From positions 125,151 through 189,150 of the forward strand of contig NZ_LMLH01000001.1 of assembly GCF_001421885.1 (NCBI RefSeq): 64,000 nucleotides of DNA, read 5' to 3'. Of the stretch, positions 52,927 through 62,251 are shown piece after piece; the stretch's first letter is position 1, and each line of letters begins with the position of its first letter. The notes beneath the pieces were generated by a model. It made no database searches, was not told the origin of the DNA, and worked only from the letters and a program-made list of their open reading frames with translations. A program made the translations under genes and the position numbers. Origin of the DNA: Pseudomonas sp. Leaf48 (GTDB lineage Bacteria > Pseudomonadota > Gammaproteobacteria > Pseudomonadales > Pseudomonadaceae).

Positions 52927-53178
52927 CAGAATCCGCGCCGGTCGTCGCACCGGCGCAGACCCCGCAAGGACGCGGGATCAACAGCAAACCCGCACTTGGC
53001 GGGAGCTGACCGGCCGTTTTCATTGACGGCTCTATATGCAAATCTGCACGGCATGCCATAGGCGCCGGAAAAAGTCATTTGCAAAAGTCCGGATATTCCT
53101 TAGAATATGCGGCCTTTCGGGCACCCATGCCCGCTGTGCATTTAGATTTGCAGCACCGACTACAGGAACGATGTTCAC
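52927..53178. other. rpsP leader region
   Basis: Between the ffh palindrome and rpsP there is no gene. It has GC-rich repeats of GCGCCGG, a promoter at 53079-53106, and the leader before the rpsP start. Confidence 0.5.
53079..53106 (+). promoter_or_regulatory. sigma-70 promoter of the rpsP-rimM-trmD-rplS operon
   Basis: TTGCAA (53079-53084), a 16-base spacer and TAGAAT (53101-53106), about 65 bases before the rpsP start. Confidence 0.65.
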
Positions 53179-53430
53179 ATGCTAACAATCCGTCTTGCCC
53201 TTGGCGGCTCCAAAAAGCGCCCGTTTTACCACCTGACCGTAACCGACTCCCGCAACCCGCGTGACGGTTCCCACAAAGAACAGGTTGGTTTCTTCAACCC
53301 TGTTGCTCGTGGTCAGGAAGTTCGTCTGTCCGTGAACCAAGAGCGCGTAGCCTACTGGCTGAGCGTTGGTGCACAACCTTCTGAGCGCGTTGCTCAGTTG
53401 TTGAAGGAATCTGCTAAGGCTGCGGCCTGA
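53179..53430 (+). CDS. rpsP: ribosomal protein S16
   Basis: 30S subunit protein bS16; 83 residues with [21 protein letters not shown] and the SRNPRDG segment. First gene of the conserved rpsP-rimM-trmD-rplS operon; ends 5 bases before rimM. Confidence 0.98.
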   Translation: MLTIRLALGGSKKRPFYHLTVTDSRNPRDGSHKEQVGFFNPVARGQEVRLSVNQERVAYWLSVGAQPSERVAQLLKESAKAAA

Positions 53431-53435
53431 GCAAT

Positions 53436-53972
53436 ATGAACGCGACGCCAGCTGTTGCTGATGATTTGATCGTTATCGGCAAAATTTACTCGGTACACGG
53501 CGTTCGCGGCGAAGTGAAGGTGTATTCCTTTACTGATCCGATCAAGAACCTGCTGGACTACAAAACCTGGACGCTCAAGCGTGACGGCAATGTAAAGCAG
53601 GTAGAGCTGGTCAGCGGACGCGGGAATGACAAGTTCCTGGTCGCAAAGCTCAAGGGTCTCGATGATCGTGAAGAAGCTCGTCTTCTGGCCGGTTATGAGA
53701 TCTGCGTGCCGCGCAACCTGTTCCCTGAACTGACCGACGGCGAGTACTACTGGTACCAGCTGGAAGGTCTCAAGGTCATCGACACCCTCGGGCAACTGTT
53801 CGGGAAGATCGATCACCTGCTGGAGACCGGCTCGAATGATGTAATGGTGGTCAAGCCTTGCGCTGGCAGCCTGGATGATCGCGAACGCCTGTTGCCCTAT
53901 ACGGAGCAATGCGTGTTGGCCATCGACCTGGCCGCAGGCGAGATGAAGGTGGATTGGGACGCGGACTTCTAA
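53436..53972 (+). CDS. rimM: RimM, 30S ribosome maturation factor
   Basis: Assembly factor that binds S19 in the 30S head. The N-terminal RimM domain opens [21 protein letters not shown]; the PRC-barrel begins [11 protein letters not shown]. 178 residues. Confidence 0.97.
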   Translation: MNATPAVADDLIVIGKIYSVHGVRGEVKVYSFTDPIKNLLDYKTWTLKRDGNVKQVELVSGRGNDKFLVAKLKGLDDREEARLLAGYEICVPRNLFPELTDGEYYWYQLEGLKVIDTLGQLFGKIDHLLETGSNDVMVVKPCAGSLDDRERLLPYTEQCVLAIDLAAGEMKVDWDADF

Positions 53973-53974
53973 GC

Positions 53975-54727
53975 GTGGCTAACTTGCGCGTAGAAGTGAT
54001 CAGTTTGTTTCCCGAGATGTTCTCCGCCATCAGCGAGTACGGCATCACCAGTCGTGCGGTGAAACAGGGGCTCTTGCAGCTGACCTGTTGGAATCCGCGA
54101 GACTACACGACGGATCGACATCACACTGTGGACGATCGCCCGTTTGGCGGTGGTCCGGGCATGGTGATGAAGATCAAGCCCCTGGAAGATGCTCTGGTTC
54201 AGGCCAAGGCAGCAGCCGGGGAGGCGGCGAAGGTAATTTACCTGTCCCCCCAAGGCCGTCAACTGACTCAGTCGGCGGTACGCGAGTTGGCGAATCTGGA
54301 TGCATTGATCCTGATTGCCGGCCGCTATGAAGGCATTGACGAGCGTTTTATTGATGCTCATGTCGATGAAGAGTGGTCGATTGGCGACTATGTACTGTCT
54401 GGCGGCGAGCTGCCGGCGATGGTCCTGATCGATGCGGTTACACGACTGCTGCCTGGAGCTTTAGGGCATGCGGACTCCGCCGAGGAAGATTCCTTTACGG
54501 ATGGTTTGCTGGATTGCCCGCATTACACCCGACCGGAGGTGTATGCGGATCAGCGTGTTCCCGACGTATTGCTAAGTGGCAATCACGCGCACATCCGGCG
54601 TTGGCGTTTACAGCAGTCCCTTGGTCGGACCTATGAACGACGCGCCGATCTTCTGGAAAGCCGCTCGCTTTCTGGAGAAGAGAAGAAGCTGCTCGAGGAA
54701 TACATCCGCGAGCGGGACGATAGTTAA
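53975..54727 (+). CDS. trmD: TrmD, tRNA (guanine-37-N1) methyltransferase
   Basis: SPOUT methyltransferase making m1G37, which prevents frameshifting. Trefoil-knot SAM motifs [13 protein letters not shown] and [15 protein letters not shown] are intact. The GTG at 53975 (2 bases past the rimM stop) gives 250 residues; upstream in-frame starts lie inside rimM. Alternative numbering is unlikely. Confidence 0.97.
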   Translation: MANLRVEVISLFPEMFSAISEYGITSRAVKQGLLQLTCWNPRDYTTDRHHTVDDRPFGGGPGMVMKIKPLEDALVQAKAAAGEAAKVIYLSPQGRQLTQSAVRELANLDALILIAGRYEGIDERFIDAHVDEEWSIGDYVLSGGELPAMVLIDAVTRLLPGALGHADSAEEDSFTDGLLDCPHYTRPEVYADQRVPDVLLSGNHAHIRRWRLQQSLGRTYERRADLLESRSLSGEEKKLLEEYIRERDDS

Positions 54728-54772
54728 CAACGTATCGATGGTAGATCCGACGATTTACCTTAGGAGCACAGC

Positions 54773-55123
54773 ATGACTAACAAAATCATCCTTGCACTCG
54801 AAGCAGAGCAGATGACCAAAGAGATCCCTACCTTTGCCCCGGGCGACACCATTGTCGTTCAGGTGAAAGTGAAGGAAGGCGACCGTTCGCGTCTGCAAGC
54901 GTTCGAAGGCGTAGTTATCGCCAAGCGTAACCGCGGCGTAAACAGTGCATTCACCGTTCGTAAAATCTCCAACGGTGTTGGCGTAGAGCGTACTTTCCAG
55001 ACCTACAGCCCGCAAATCGACAGCATGGCCGTTAAACGTCGCGGTGACGTACGTAAAGCCAAGCTGTACTACCTGCGTGACCTGTCCGGTAAAGCAGCTC
55101 GCATCAAGGAAAAACTGGCTTAA
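54773..55123 (+). CDS. rplS: ribosomal protein L19
   Basis: 50S subunit protein bL19; 116 residues with [20 protein letters not shown] and the [16 protein letters not shown] end. Ends the ribosomal operon at a strong terminator. Confidence 0.98.
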
Positions 55124-55141
55124 GTCCAGCTTCCGATGCAG

Positions 55142-55171
55142 AAAAAAAGCAGCCTGCGGGCTGCTTTTTTG
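55142..55171 (+). terminator. rho-independent terminator after rplS
   Basis: AAAAAAAGCAGCC pairs with GGGCTGCTTTTTT, a 6-7 bp stem plus A/T runs. Confidence 0.95.
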
Positions 55172-55223
55172 TTGCCCGCAATTTATCTTCGTTGGCCGTA
55201 TTAGCGGTCCCTCCTGAGCCTTT

Positions 55224-56120
55224 ATGCCAGCCATCGAACATCCATTGATAGACCAGTTCCTCGACGCCCTGTGGCTGGAAAAGGGTCTGTCCGACAACAC
55301 CCGCGACGCCTACCGCAGCGATCTGGCCTTGTTCAATGGCTGGTTGCAGGAAAAAGGGCTGGAGTTGATCAACGCCGGGCGCGAATTGATCCTTGATCAC
55401 CTCGCCTGGCGCCTGGAGCAAAACTACAAGCCTCGCTCGACCGCACGATTTCTTTCCGGTGTGCGTGGGTTCTATCGCTATCTGCTGCGGGAAAAACTCA
55501 TCGCCGTCGATCCTACCCTTCGCATCGACATGCCGCAGCTGGGCAGGCCGCTGCCCAAATCCCTGTCAGAAGCCGATGTGGAGGCGTTGTTGAAGGCGCC
55601 GGACCTGAGCGAAGCCATAGGTCAGCGCGATCGCGCCATGCTGGAAGTCCTTTACGCCTGCGGCCTGCGGGTGACGGAGTTGATCAGCCTGACGCTGGAG
55701 CAGGTCAACCTGCGCCAGGGTGTGCTGCGCGTGATGGGCAAGGGCAGCAAGGAGCGACTGGTGCCGATGGGCGAGGAAGCGATCGTTTGGGTCGAGCGCT
55801 ACCTGCGCGATGCCCGCGTTGAATTGCTCGGTGGACGCCCCAGCGATGTGTTGTTCCCCAGCCAGCGCGGCGAGCAGATGACCCGCCAGACTTTCTGGCA
55901 CCGAATCAAGCATCAGGCCAAAGTCGCCGGGATTGGCAAGTCGCTGTCGCCGCATACCTTGCGCCATGCCTTCGCCACGCACCTGCTCAATCACGGGGCG
56001 GACCTGCGGGTGGTGCAGATGCTGCTCGGCCACAGCGATTTGTCGACCACCCAGATCTATACCCATGTGGCCCGGGCACGATTGCAGGACCTGCATGCCA
56101 AACACCACCCGCGCGGCTAG
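55224..56120 (+). CDS. xerD: XerD, site-specific tyrosine recombinase
   Basis: Chromosome dimer resolution recombinase acting at dif with XerC. Catalytic residues R (ACGLRVTEL), K (GKGSKERLVP), H and R (HTLRHAFATHLL), H (LGHSDLSTT) and Y (QIYTHV) are all present. 298 residues, normal. It is part of the housekeeping block, not a mobile integrase. Confidence 0.97.
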   Translation: MPAIEHPLIDQFLDALWLEKGLSDNTRDAYRSDLALFNGWLQEKGLELINAGRELILDHLAWRLEQNYKPRSTARFLSGVRGFYRYLLREKLIAVDPTLRIDMPQLGRPLPKSLSEADVEALLKAPDLSEAIGQRDRAMLEVLYACGLRVTELISLTLEQVNLRQGVLRVMGKGSKERLVPMGEEAIVWVERYLRDARVELLGGRPSDVLFPSQRGEQMTRQTFWHRIKHQAKVAGIGKSLSPHTLRHAFATHLLNHGADLRVVQMLLGHSDLSTTQIYTHVARARLQDLHAKHHPRG

Positions 56121-56441
56121 CACGGTTACCGAAATTGAAATGCTGACCTGTGGCTAGGGGGTTTACCCCCGTTCGGCTGCGCAGCACTCGTAAACCGGTA
56201 CTCACGGAGCAACCCATTTAATCCGGTGGTAGATTTTTGGGGTTGCTTCGCAACCCAACGGGGGTAAACCCCCTCGCCACAATAATGGGTGTCAGTTAGC
56301 AAAGTGGTGTCTTTGTTACCCGCATTCGGCCACACCGGCCTTATGTGGTAGGCTTGAGCGGTTTGCACGATGGGCGGTTATGACCCGGTGTTTCGGCACG
56401 GGCGTTCTGGTCGTCCCATATGTTCGCCTTCAGGAGTTCTC
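56121..56441. other. intergenic region with a long REP-like inverted repeat
   Basis: Contains the 134-bp element at 56150-56283 and then about 150 bp with no recognisable signal before dsbC. Confidence 0.6.
56150..56283. repeat. 134-bp inverted repeat element, second copy
   Basis: Arms TGTGGCTAGGGGGTTTACCC and its complement ending 56283, with GTTCGGCTGCGCAGCA next to the left arm; same layout and length as 26868-27001. Confidence 0.85.
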
Positions 56442-57173
56442 ATGCGTCTGACCCAGATTTTCGCCGCCGCAGCCATTGCGTTGGTCAGCACCTTTGCCGT
56501 CGCCGACGACGCGGCCGACAAAGCCATCCGTAAAAGCCTGGAAAACCTCCAGCTCGAAGTACCGGTCGAAACCATCACCGCCAGCCCGCTGCCGGGCCTG
56601 TACGAAGTCAAGCTCAAGGGCAGCCGCGTGCTTTACGCCAGCGCCGATGGCCAATACGTGGTTCAGGGCTACATGTTCCAGCTCAAGGACGGCAAGCCGG
56701 TCAACCTGACCGAGAAGACCGAGCGCCTGGGCATCTCCAAGCTGATCAACGACATCCCGGTTGCTGAAACCGTGGTGTACCCGGCGATTGGCGAAACCAA
56801 ATCGCACATCACCGTATTTACCGACACCACTTGCCCGTACTGCCACAAGCTGCACGCCGAAGTGCCCGAGCTGAACAAGCGCGGCATCGAAGTGCGCTAT
56901 GTGGCGTTCCCGCGCCAGGGCCTGGGCTCGCCGGGTGACGAACAGTTGCAAGCGGTCTGGTGCTCGAAAGACAAGAAAGCCGCCATGGACAAAATGGTCG
57001 ATGGCAAGGAAATCAAGGCCGCCAAGTGCGATAACCCGGTTTCCAAGCAGTTCGCCATTGGTCAGTCGATCGGCGTGAACGGCACACCGGCCATCGTTTT
57101 GGCCGACGGTCAGGTCATTCCGGGCTACCAGCCGGCGCCACAAGTCGCCAAACTGGCGCTGGGCGCGAAATAA
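56442..57173 (+). CDS. dsbC: DsbC, periplasmic disulfide isomerase
   Basis: Protein disulfide isomerase/thiol chaperone: signal peptide (MRLTQIFAAAAIALVSTFAVA), a dimerisation domain, then a thioredoxin-fold domain with redox motif CPYC (TTCPYCHKLH), a second disulfide pair (WCSKDKK...AAKC) and the cis-Pro NGTPAIV. 243 residues; GGAG upstream of the ATG. It is followed by hom. Confidence 0.96.
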   Translation: MRLTQIFAAAAIALVSTFAVADDAADKAIRKSLENLQLEVPVETITASPLPGLYEVKLKGSRVLYASADGQYVVQGYMFQLKDGKPVNLTEKTERLGISKLINDIPVAETVVYPAIGETKSHITVFTDTTCPYCHKLHAEVPELNKRGIEVRYVAFPRQGLGSPGDEQLQAVWCSKDKKAAMDKMVDGKEIKAAKCDNPVSKQFAIGQSIGVNGTPAIVLADGQVIPGYQPAPQVAKLALGAK

Positions 57174-57306
57174 TTTCGCATCGTCACGGGTAACCGTTGG
57201 CGATCATGGTCCGGTGTCAGTTTTGCCGGGCCATCAATAGAGAGTCGCGAACATGCGGCTGTTTTCACGGCCGGCCTCGAGTCGGCCGTTTTATGGGGAG
57301 TTCACA

Positions 57307-58611
57307 GTGAAACCGGTCAAAGTAGGCATCTGTGGGTTAGGGACCGTCGGTGGCGGTACCTTCAACGTACTTCAGCGCAACGCCGAGGAAATTGCTCGTC
57401 GTGCCGGGCGTGGGATCGAAGTGGCGCAAATTGCCATTCGCACGCCAAAGCCTCAGTTCCAAACGACCGGTATTGCGATTACCACCGATGTCTTCGAAGT
57501 GGCCACGAACCCTGAGATCGACATCGTTATAGAGCTGATGGGCGGCTACACCGTTGCCCGCGAGCTGGTACTCAAGGCCATCGAGAATGGCAAGCATGTG
57601 GTCACCGCGAACAAGGCATTGATTGCCGTTCACGGTAATGAAATTTTCGCCAAGGCCCGCGAGAAAGGCGTGATTGTCGCGTTCGAAGCGGCAGTGGCCG
57701 GTGGCATCCCGGTGATCAAGGCGATTCGCGAAGGCCTCTCGGCTAACCGTATCAACTGGGTAGCGGGCATCATCAACGGCACCGGCAACTTCATTCTCAC
57801 AGAAATGCGTGAGAAGGGCCGTACCTTTGAAGACGTGCTGGGCGAAGCCCAGGCTTTGGGTTACGCCGAAGCCGATCCGACTTTCGACGTCGAAGGCATC
57901 GACGCAGCCCACAAGCTGACGATCCTCGCTTCCATCGCTTTCGGCATTCCGCTGCAGTTCGACAAGGCCTACACCGAAGGCATCACCAAGCTGACCACGG
58001 CTGACGTGAACTACGCCGAAGCCCTGGGCTATCGCATCAAGCACCTCGGCGTGGCCCGCAGCACTGCAGCCGGTATCGAGCTGCGCGTGCACCCGACGCT
58101 GATCCCGGCCGATCGCCTGATCGCCAACGTCAACGGCGTGATGAACGCGGTAATGGTCAACGGTGACGCTGCCGGCTCGACCCTGTTCTACGGCGCTGGC
58201 GCCGGCATGGAACCGACCGCTTCGTCGGTCATCGCCGATCTGGTGGACGTGGTTCGCGCCATGACTTCCGATCCGGAAAACCGTGTACCGCACCTGGCTT
58301 TCCAGCCGGATTCGCTGTCGGCTCACCCGATCCTGCCGATCGAAGCCTGCGAAAGTGCTTACTACTTGCGCATCCAGGCCAAGGACCATCCTGGCGTGCT
58401 GGCCCAGGTCGCGAGCATCCTGTCGGAGCGCGGTATCAACATCGAATCGATCATGCAGAAAGAGGCCGAGGAACACGACGGTCTGGTGCCGATGATCCTG
58501 CTGACCCACCGTGTGGTGGAACAGCGCATCAACGATGCGATCGCCGCCCTGGAAGCCCTGGCGGGGGTAGTCGGTCCGGTCGTGCGTATCCGCGTCGAGC
58601 ACTTGAACTAA
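57307..58611 (+). CDS. hom: Hom, homoserine dehydrogenase
   Basis: NAD(P)-dependent reduction of aspartate semialdehyde to homoserine, the branch to threonine and methionine. GLGTVGGG Rossmann motif (about residues 10-17) and a C-terminal ACT domain (HPGVLAQVASILSERGINIESI). The GTG at 57307 has GGAG 6 bases upstream and gives the usual 434 residues. An upstream frame extension is not used. Confidence 0.97.
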   Translation: MKPVKVGICGLGTVGGGTFNVLQRNAEEIARRAGRGIEVAQIAIRTPKPQFQTTGIAITTDVFEVATNPEIDIVIELMGGYTVARELVLKAIENGKHVVTANKALIAVHGNEIFAKAREKGVIVAFEAAVAGGIPVIKAIREGLSANRINWVAGIINGTGNFILTEMREKGRTFEDVLGEAQALGYAEADPTFDVEGIDAAHKLTILASIAFGIPLQFDKAYTEGITKLTTADVNYAEALGYRIKHLGVARSTAAGIELRVHPTLIPADRLIANVNGVMNAVMVNGDAAGSTLFYGAGAGMEPTASSVIADLVDVVRAMTSDPENRVPHLAFQPDSLSAHPILPIEACESAYYLRIQAKDHPGVLAQVASILSERGINIESIMQKEAEEHDGLVPMILLTHRVVEQRINDAIAALEALAGVVGPVVRIRVEHLN

Positions 58612-58721
58612 ATAATAACAGCGGCGAGCTGTAAGCCCCCAAGCGGCAAGTTGAAGGCAGTTCAGCTTTAACTTGTCGCCAATAGCTTGAAGCTCAAAGC
58701 TAAAATCGAAGGTTTGCCCCT

Positions 58722-60131
58722 ATGCGCTACATCAGTACCCGCGGCCAGGCACCGGCCCTGAATTTCGAAGACGTCCTGCTGGCAGGTCTTGCCACCGACG
58801 GCGGTCTGTACGTCCCGGAAAACCTGCCACGTTTCACCCAGGAAGAAATCGCTTCCTGGGCCGGCCTGCCTTATCACGAGCTGGCCTTCCGAGTGATGCG
58901 CCCGTTTGTTACCGGCAGCATTCCCGATGCCGATTTCAAGAAGATTCTCGAAGAAACATACGGCGTGTTCGCCCACAGCTCCGTGGCCCCACTGCGTCAG
59001 TTGAACGGCAACGAATGGGTACTGGAGCTGTTCCACGGCCCGACTCTGGCGTTCAAGGACTTCGCCCTGCAACTGCTGGGTCGCCTGCTCGATTACGTGC
59101 TGGAAAAGCGCGGCGAGCGCGTGGTGATTGTCGGTGCCACTTCCGGTGATACCGGCTCGGCTGCCATCGAAGGTTGCAAGCACTGCGAAAACGTCGACAT
59201 CTTCATCCTGCATCCGCACAACCGTGTGTCCGAAGTGCAGCGTCGGCAGATGACCACCCTCTTCGGTGAGAACATCCACAACATCGCCATCGAAGGTAAC
59301 TTCGATGACTGCCAGGAAATGGTCAAGGCGAGCTTCGCCGACCAGGGCTTCCTCAAGGGTACTCGCCTGGTGGCGGTGAACTCGATCAACTGGGCGCGGA
59401 TCATGGCCCAGATCGTTTACTACTTCCACGCCGCCCTGCAGTTGGGTGGCCCGGCGCGTTCGGTGTCGTTCTCGGTACCGACCGGCAACTTCGGCGACAT
59501 CTTCGCCGGTTACCTGGCACGCAACATGGGCCTGCCGATCAACCAGTTGATCGTCGCCACCAACCGCAACGACATCCTGCACCGCTTCATGAGCGGCAAC
59601 CAGTACGTCAAGGAAACCCTGCACGCGACGCTGTCGCCATCCATGGACATCATGGTGTCGTCGAACTTCGAACGCCTGCTGTTCGACCTGCACGGTCGCA
59701 ATGGCGCGGCCATTGCCGGCCTGATGGATTCGTTCAAGCAGGGTGGCGGCTTCAGCGTCGACCAGGAACGCTGGACCGAAGCCCGCAAGCTGTTTGACTC
59801 TCTGGCCGTGGATGATGCTCAGACCTGCGAAACCATCGCCGAGGTCTACGAGCAAACCGGCGAGGTGTTGGACCCGCACACGGCCATCGGCGTCAGGGCG
59901 GCACGGGAATGCCGTCGTAGCCTGGATATTCCTATGGTGGTCCTGGGTACGGCGCATCCGGTCAAGTTCCCCGACGCGGTGGAAAAAGCCGGTGTAGGAA
60001 AAGCGCTACAACTGCCTGCACATCTTTCTGATTTGTTTGAGCGTGATGAGCGTTGCACCGTGTTGCCAAACGACCTGAAGGCCGTACAGGCCTTTGTCAG
60101 TCAGCATGGCAACCGCGGCAAGCCTTTGTAA
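58722..60131 (+). CDS. thrC: ThrC, threonine synthase
   Basis: PLP enzyme forming threonine from O-phosphohomoserine. The PLP lysine is in LAFKDFALQ; GATSGDTGSAA is the phosphate-binding loop. 469 residues. It follows hom by 110 bp that contain a short GCAAGTT/AACTTGC inverted repeat, so both are likely one operon. Confidence 0.97.
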   Translation: MRYISTRGQAPALNFEDVLLAGLATDGGLYVPENLPRFTQEEIASWAGLPYHELAFRVMRPFVTGSIPDADFKKILEETYGVFAHSSVAPLRQLNGNEWVLELFHGPTLAFKDFALQLLGRLLDYVLEKRGERVVIVGATSGDTGSAAIEGCKHCENVDIFILHPHNRVSEVQRRQMTTLFGENIHNIAIEGNFDDCQEMVKASFADQGFLKGTRLVAVNSINWARIMAQIVYYFHAALQLGGPARSVSFSVPTGNFGDIFAGYLARNMGLPINQLIVATNRNDILHRFMSGNQYVKETLHATLSPSMDIMVSSNFERLLFDLHGRNGAAIAGLMDSFKQGGGFSVDQERWTEARKLFDSLAVDDAQTCETIAEVYEQTGEVLDPHTAIGVRAARECRRSLDIPMVVLGTAHPVKFPDAVEKAGVGKALQLPAHLSDLFERDERCTVLPNDLKAVQAFVSQHGNRGKPL

Positions 60132-60155
60132 CAGGCTGATACTGTCACATTTTGA

Positions 60156-60182
60156 AGCCCGTCTACTGACGGGCTTTTTTGT
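60156..60182 (+). terminator. rho-independent terminator after thrC
   Basis: AGCCCGTC pairs with GACGGGCT, followed by TTTTTT. Confidence 0.93.
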
Positions 60183-60249
60183 TCCAGCATGCATACTTGT
60201 CATGTTTCGCCCATGAAGGAGAGGCGAGTGAATCACGAAGGACGGGGTA

Positions 60250-61599
60250 ATGCTGGTTTCAAGAGGGTTCAAATCTGCCGCGCGCTGGCTGTTGTTAATG
60301 GCTGTTCTCGGGGCAGGGCAATGGGCGGTGGCGGCACAGTCGGGCAAGCCCCGTGCGTCAGATACCGGTACCTTGATCAAACTGGATGCACGAGAGCGGC
60401 AATGGCTTGCCGAGCATCCACGAGTGGTTGTCGCGTCTAAGCAGTATCCACGTTACCTGTTCAGGGACGCGGAGGGTCGGTGGAGTGGCTTCAACTACGA
60501 TGTTCTTCAGCGCATCAGCGCCATGACGGGTCTGCAATTTGTCTATGACGAGTCGTTTTCCACCGGCCAGTTGCTGGCCAGGCTGGAAAACGGTGCGGCT
60601 GACATGAGCACGATCCTGTCAATGAATGATGAGCGTAAGGCACTCCTGGACTTCAGTCACGCCTTTGGCGGCGCAGCCTGGGTATTCGTCGGCCGTGCGC
60701 AGGCGCCTGTGGTGGAGTCGCTGGAACAACTGAAAAAAAGGGTGCTGGTGCTACCCAGCCAACATGCCCTGGAGCCCATCATTCGCCGTGACTTTCCGTC
60801 CATCGAGGTGCGTACGGTGAAAACCTACGCCGAGGCGAGGGCATGGGTCGAAAGCGGCGAGGCCTACGCCACTATCGAAAACGAAATCACCGCCCGGCTC
60901 TACCCGCCGGGCCAGCTCCAGGTCGGCCATGCAGTGGAAGGCACCTGGGCCGGTGATTATCTGGCGGTACGCAAGGGGCAGCCGCAGTTGTTGAGCATTC
61001 TCAACAAGGCGCTGGAAGCGTTCCCGCCCGCCGAGTTACGCGCGATACGGCATAAATGGTTCGAGACCCTGGCTCCTGCGCCACGACCCTCGACCTGGCA
61101 GCGGCTGAACCGGGAAAGTGGTTGGGGGCTGTTGCTGGTCAGTGTGCTCGCTGTGCTGTTGCTGCTGTGGAGTCGGAGGCGTGCGGTACTGGCGCGCCAG
61201 CGTCCGAGCGCCGAGAAAAAACTGCGCGATAAACTCGCCTTTCAGAATGCATTGATAGATGCCATGCCCGACCCGATGTTCGTCCGGGATCTGCAGGGGC
61301 GCCTGGTCATGTGCAACAAAAGTTATGAGGATGTTTTATCGACCCGCTTCGATCTGATTCAGGGGCGTCAGTTGACCGAAGTCGACGTCATGCCCAGGCA
61401 CACCGCTGAACTGCTGCATAGCGAACTCATGGCTCAGTTGGCTGCACGCAGGGCGCGCTTCTGCGAGCGTCAATTGATGTTCAAGGATGGCATGAGGAAC
61501 ATCTATCAATGGTCGGTGCCGTTTTACAGCGCGGACGGGCAGTTGCGGGGATTGTTGGGAGGCTGGGCCGACATTGGTCAAAGGAGCCGACAGAGCTGA
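60250..61599 (+). CDS. SBP-transmembrane-PAS receptor lacking a kinase domain (BvgS-like fragment)
   Basis: A signal anchor (RWLLLMAVLGAG) is followed by a periplasmic amino-acid-binding-protein-like (SBP family 3) domain at about residues 50-280 (RVVVASKQYPRYLFRDAEGRWSGFNYDVL), a transmembrane helix at about 291-309 and a PAS domain at about 330-445 (IDAMPDPMFVRDLQGRLVMCNKS). It then stops at GQRSRQS. This is the N-terminal half of BvgS-type unorthodox sensor kinases; the usual histidine kinase, receiver and HPt domains are absent, and no kinase is found in any frame downstream. It is either a decayed sensor or a kinase-less receptor that partners another protein. Confidence 0.8.
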   Translation: MLVSRGFKSAARWLLLMAVLGAGQWAVAAQSGKPRASDTGTLIKLDARERQWLAEHPRVVVASKQYPRYLFRDAEGRWSGFNYDVLQRISAMTGLQFVYDESFSTGQLLARLENGAADMSTILSMNDERKALLDFSHAFGGAAWVFVGRAQAPVVESLEQLKKRVLVLPSQHALEPIIRRDFPSIEVRTVKTYAEARAWVESGEAYATIENEITARLYPPGQLQVGHAVEGTWAGDYLAVRKGQPQLLSILNKALEAFPPAELRAIRHKWFETLAPAPRPSTWQRLNRESGWGLLLVSVLAVLLLLWSRRRAVLARQRPSAEKKLRDKLAFQNALIDAMPDPMFVRDLQGRLVMCNKSYEDVLSTRFDLIQGRQLTEVDVMPRHTAELLHSELMAQLAARRARFCERQLMFKDGMRNIYQWSVPFYSADGQLRGLLGGWADIGQRSRQS

Positions 61600-61761
61600 T
61601 GCCGGCGTTTTTTCTCTGTCATGTTTGCCGTGCATGCTCTGTGGATGTGACGTACAGGTTCGCCTGCGCCCAGTATCCAGAACTTTCTTCTCGCGCCGGT
61701 GGTCATTTACTTTAGACACACCCCAGGCATGTTGTTTTCGAACTATTGAGTGGTGATCGGG

Positions 61762-62049
61762 ATGGAAAGTATCAGCCTGTTGCTCGGCGAGGCGCTGAGC
61801 CCTTATCAAGTCATATTGACCCCGTCAGGTATCCATGGCGAATGCAGGGTCAGCCTGAAGAATCCACTCGGCGCCATCGTGGTGGAGCGGGAATTCAATC
61901 AGGCGCAGTTGAGTGACAAGCGTCTTTTGACCGATGTGGTCGATGGATTGCACCGCGACGTGCTGATCGCTGAAGGACGCCTGGAGCCCTGTGTTATCGC
62001 GGCGTTGCGTAATGCAGCCCAAGACAAGCTGCTGGCCAGCCGCAACTGA
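61762..62049 (+). CDS. DUF3509 domain protein
   Basis: 95 residues, mostly beta then helix (VILTPSGIHGECRVSL, QLSDKRLLTDVVDGLHRDVL), typical of a Pseudomonas-restricted family of unknown function. ATG at 61762 (MESISLLLG) with GG just upstream; a Met 4 codons earlier is possible. Confidence 0.75.
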   Translation: MESISLLLGEALSPYQVILTPSGIHGECRVSLKNPLGAIVVEREFNQAQLSDKRLLTDVVDGLHRDVLIAEGRLEPCVIAALRNAAQDKLLASRN

Positions 62050-62177
62050 ATCGATGTTTGCGGGAACCTTCCTGCGCGCAGGTCAGTCAGACCTTGTAAC
62101 AGCAGGATCAAGCATTGTGCTCCGATGCTTGGCGCCTGCTGCTACTGGTCTTTAAGGCCAAGTTTGACCCGGGTCGT

Positions 62178-62203
62178 CTCCCCACTTCTCGGGGTTTCTT
62201 TTG
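62178..62203 (+). terminator. possible terminator after the DUF3509 gene
   Basis: CCCC pairs with GGGG across a 7-base loop, followed by TTTCTTTT. The stem is short. Confidence 0.5.
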
Positions 62204-62251
62204 CCTGCGATTTGTCATGGCTGGTGCTTGTTGTCGAAAAACTCCGCCAGA

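Noticed and set aside
55224..56120. XerD as a sign of an integrated element
   Set aside because: It sits in the conserved housekeeping block before dsbC-hom-thrC and is full length; no attachment sites or cargo are near.
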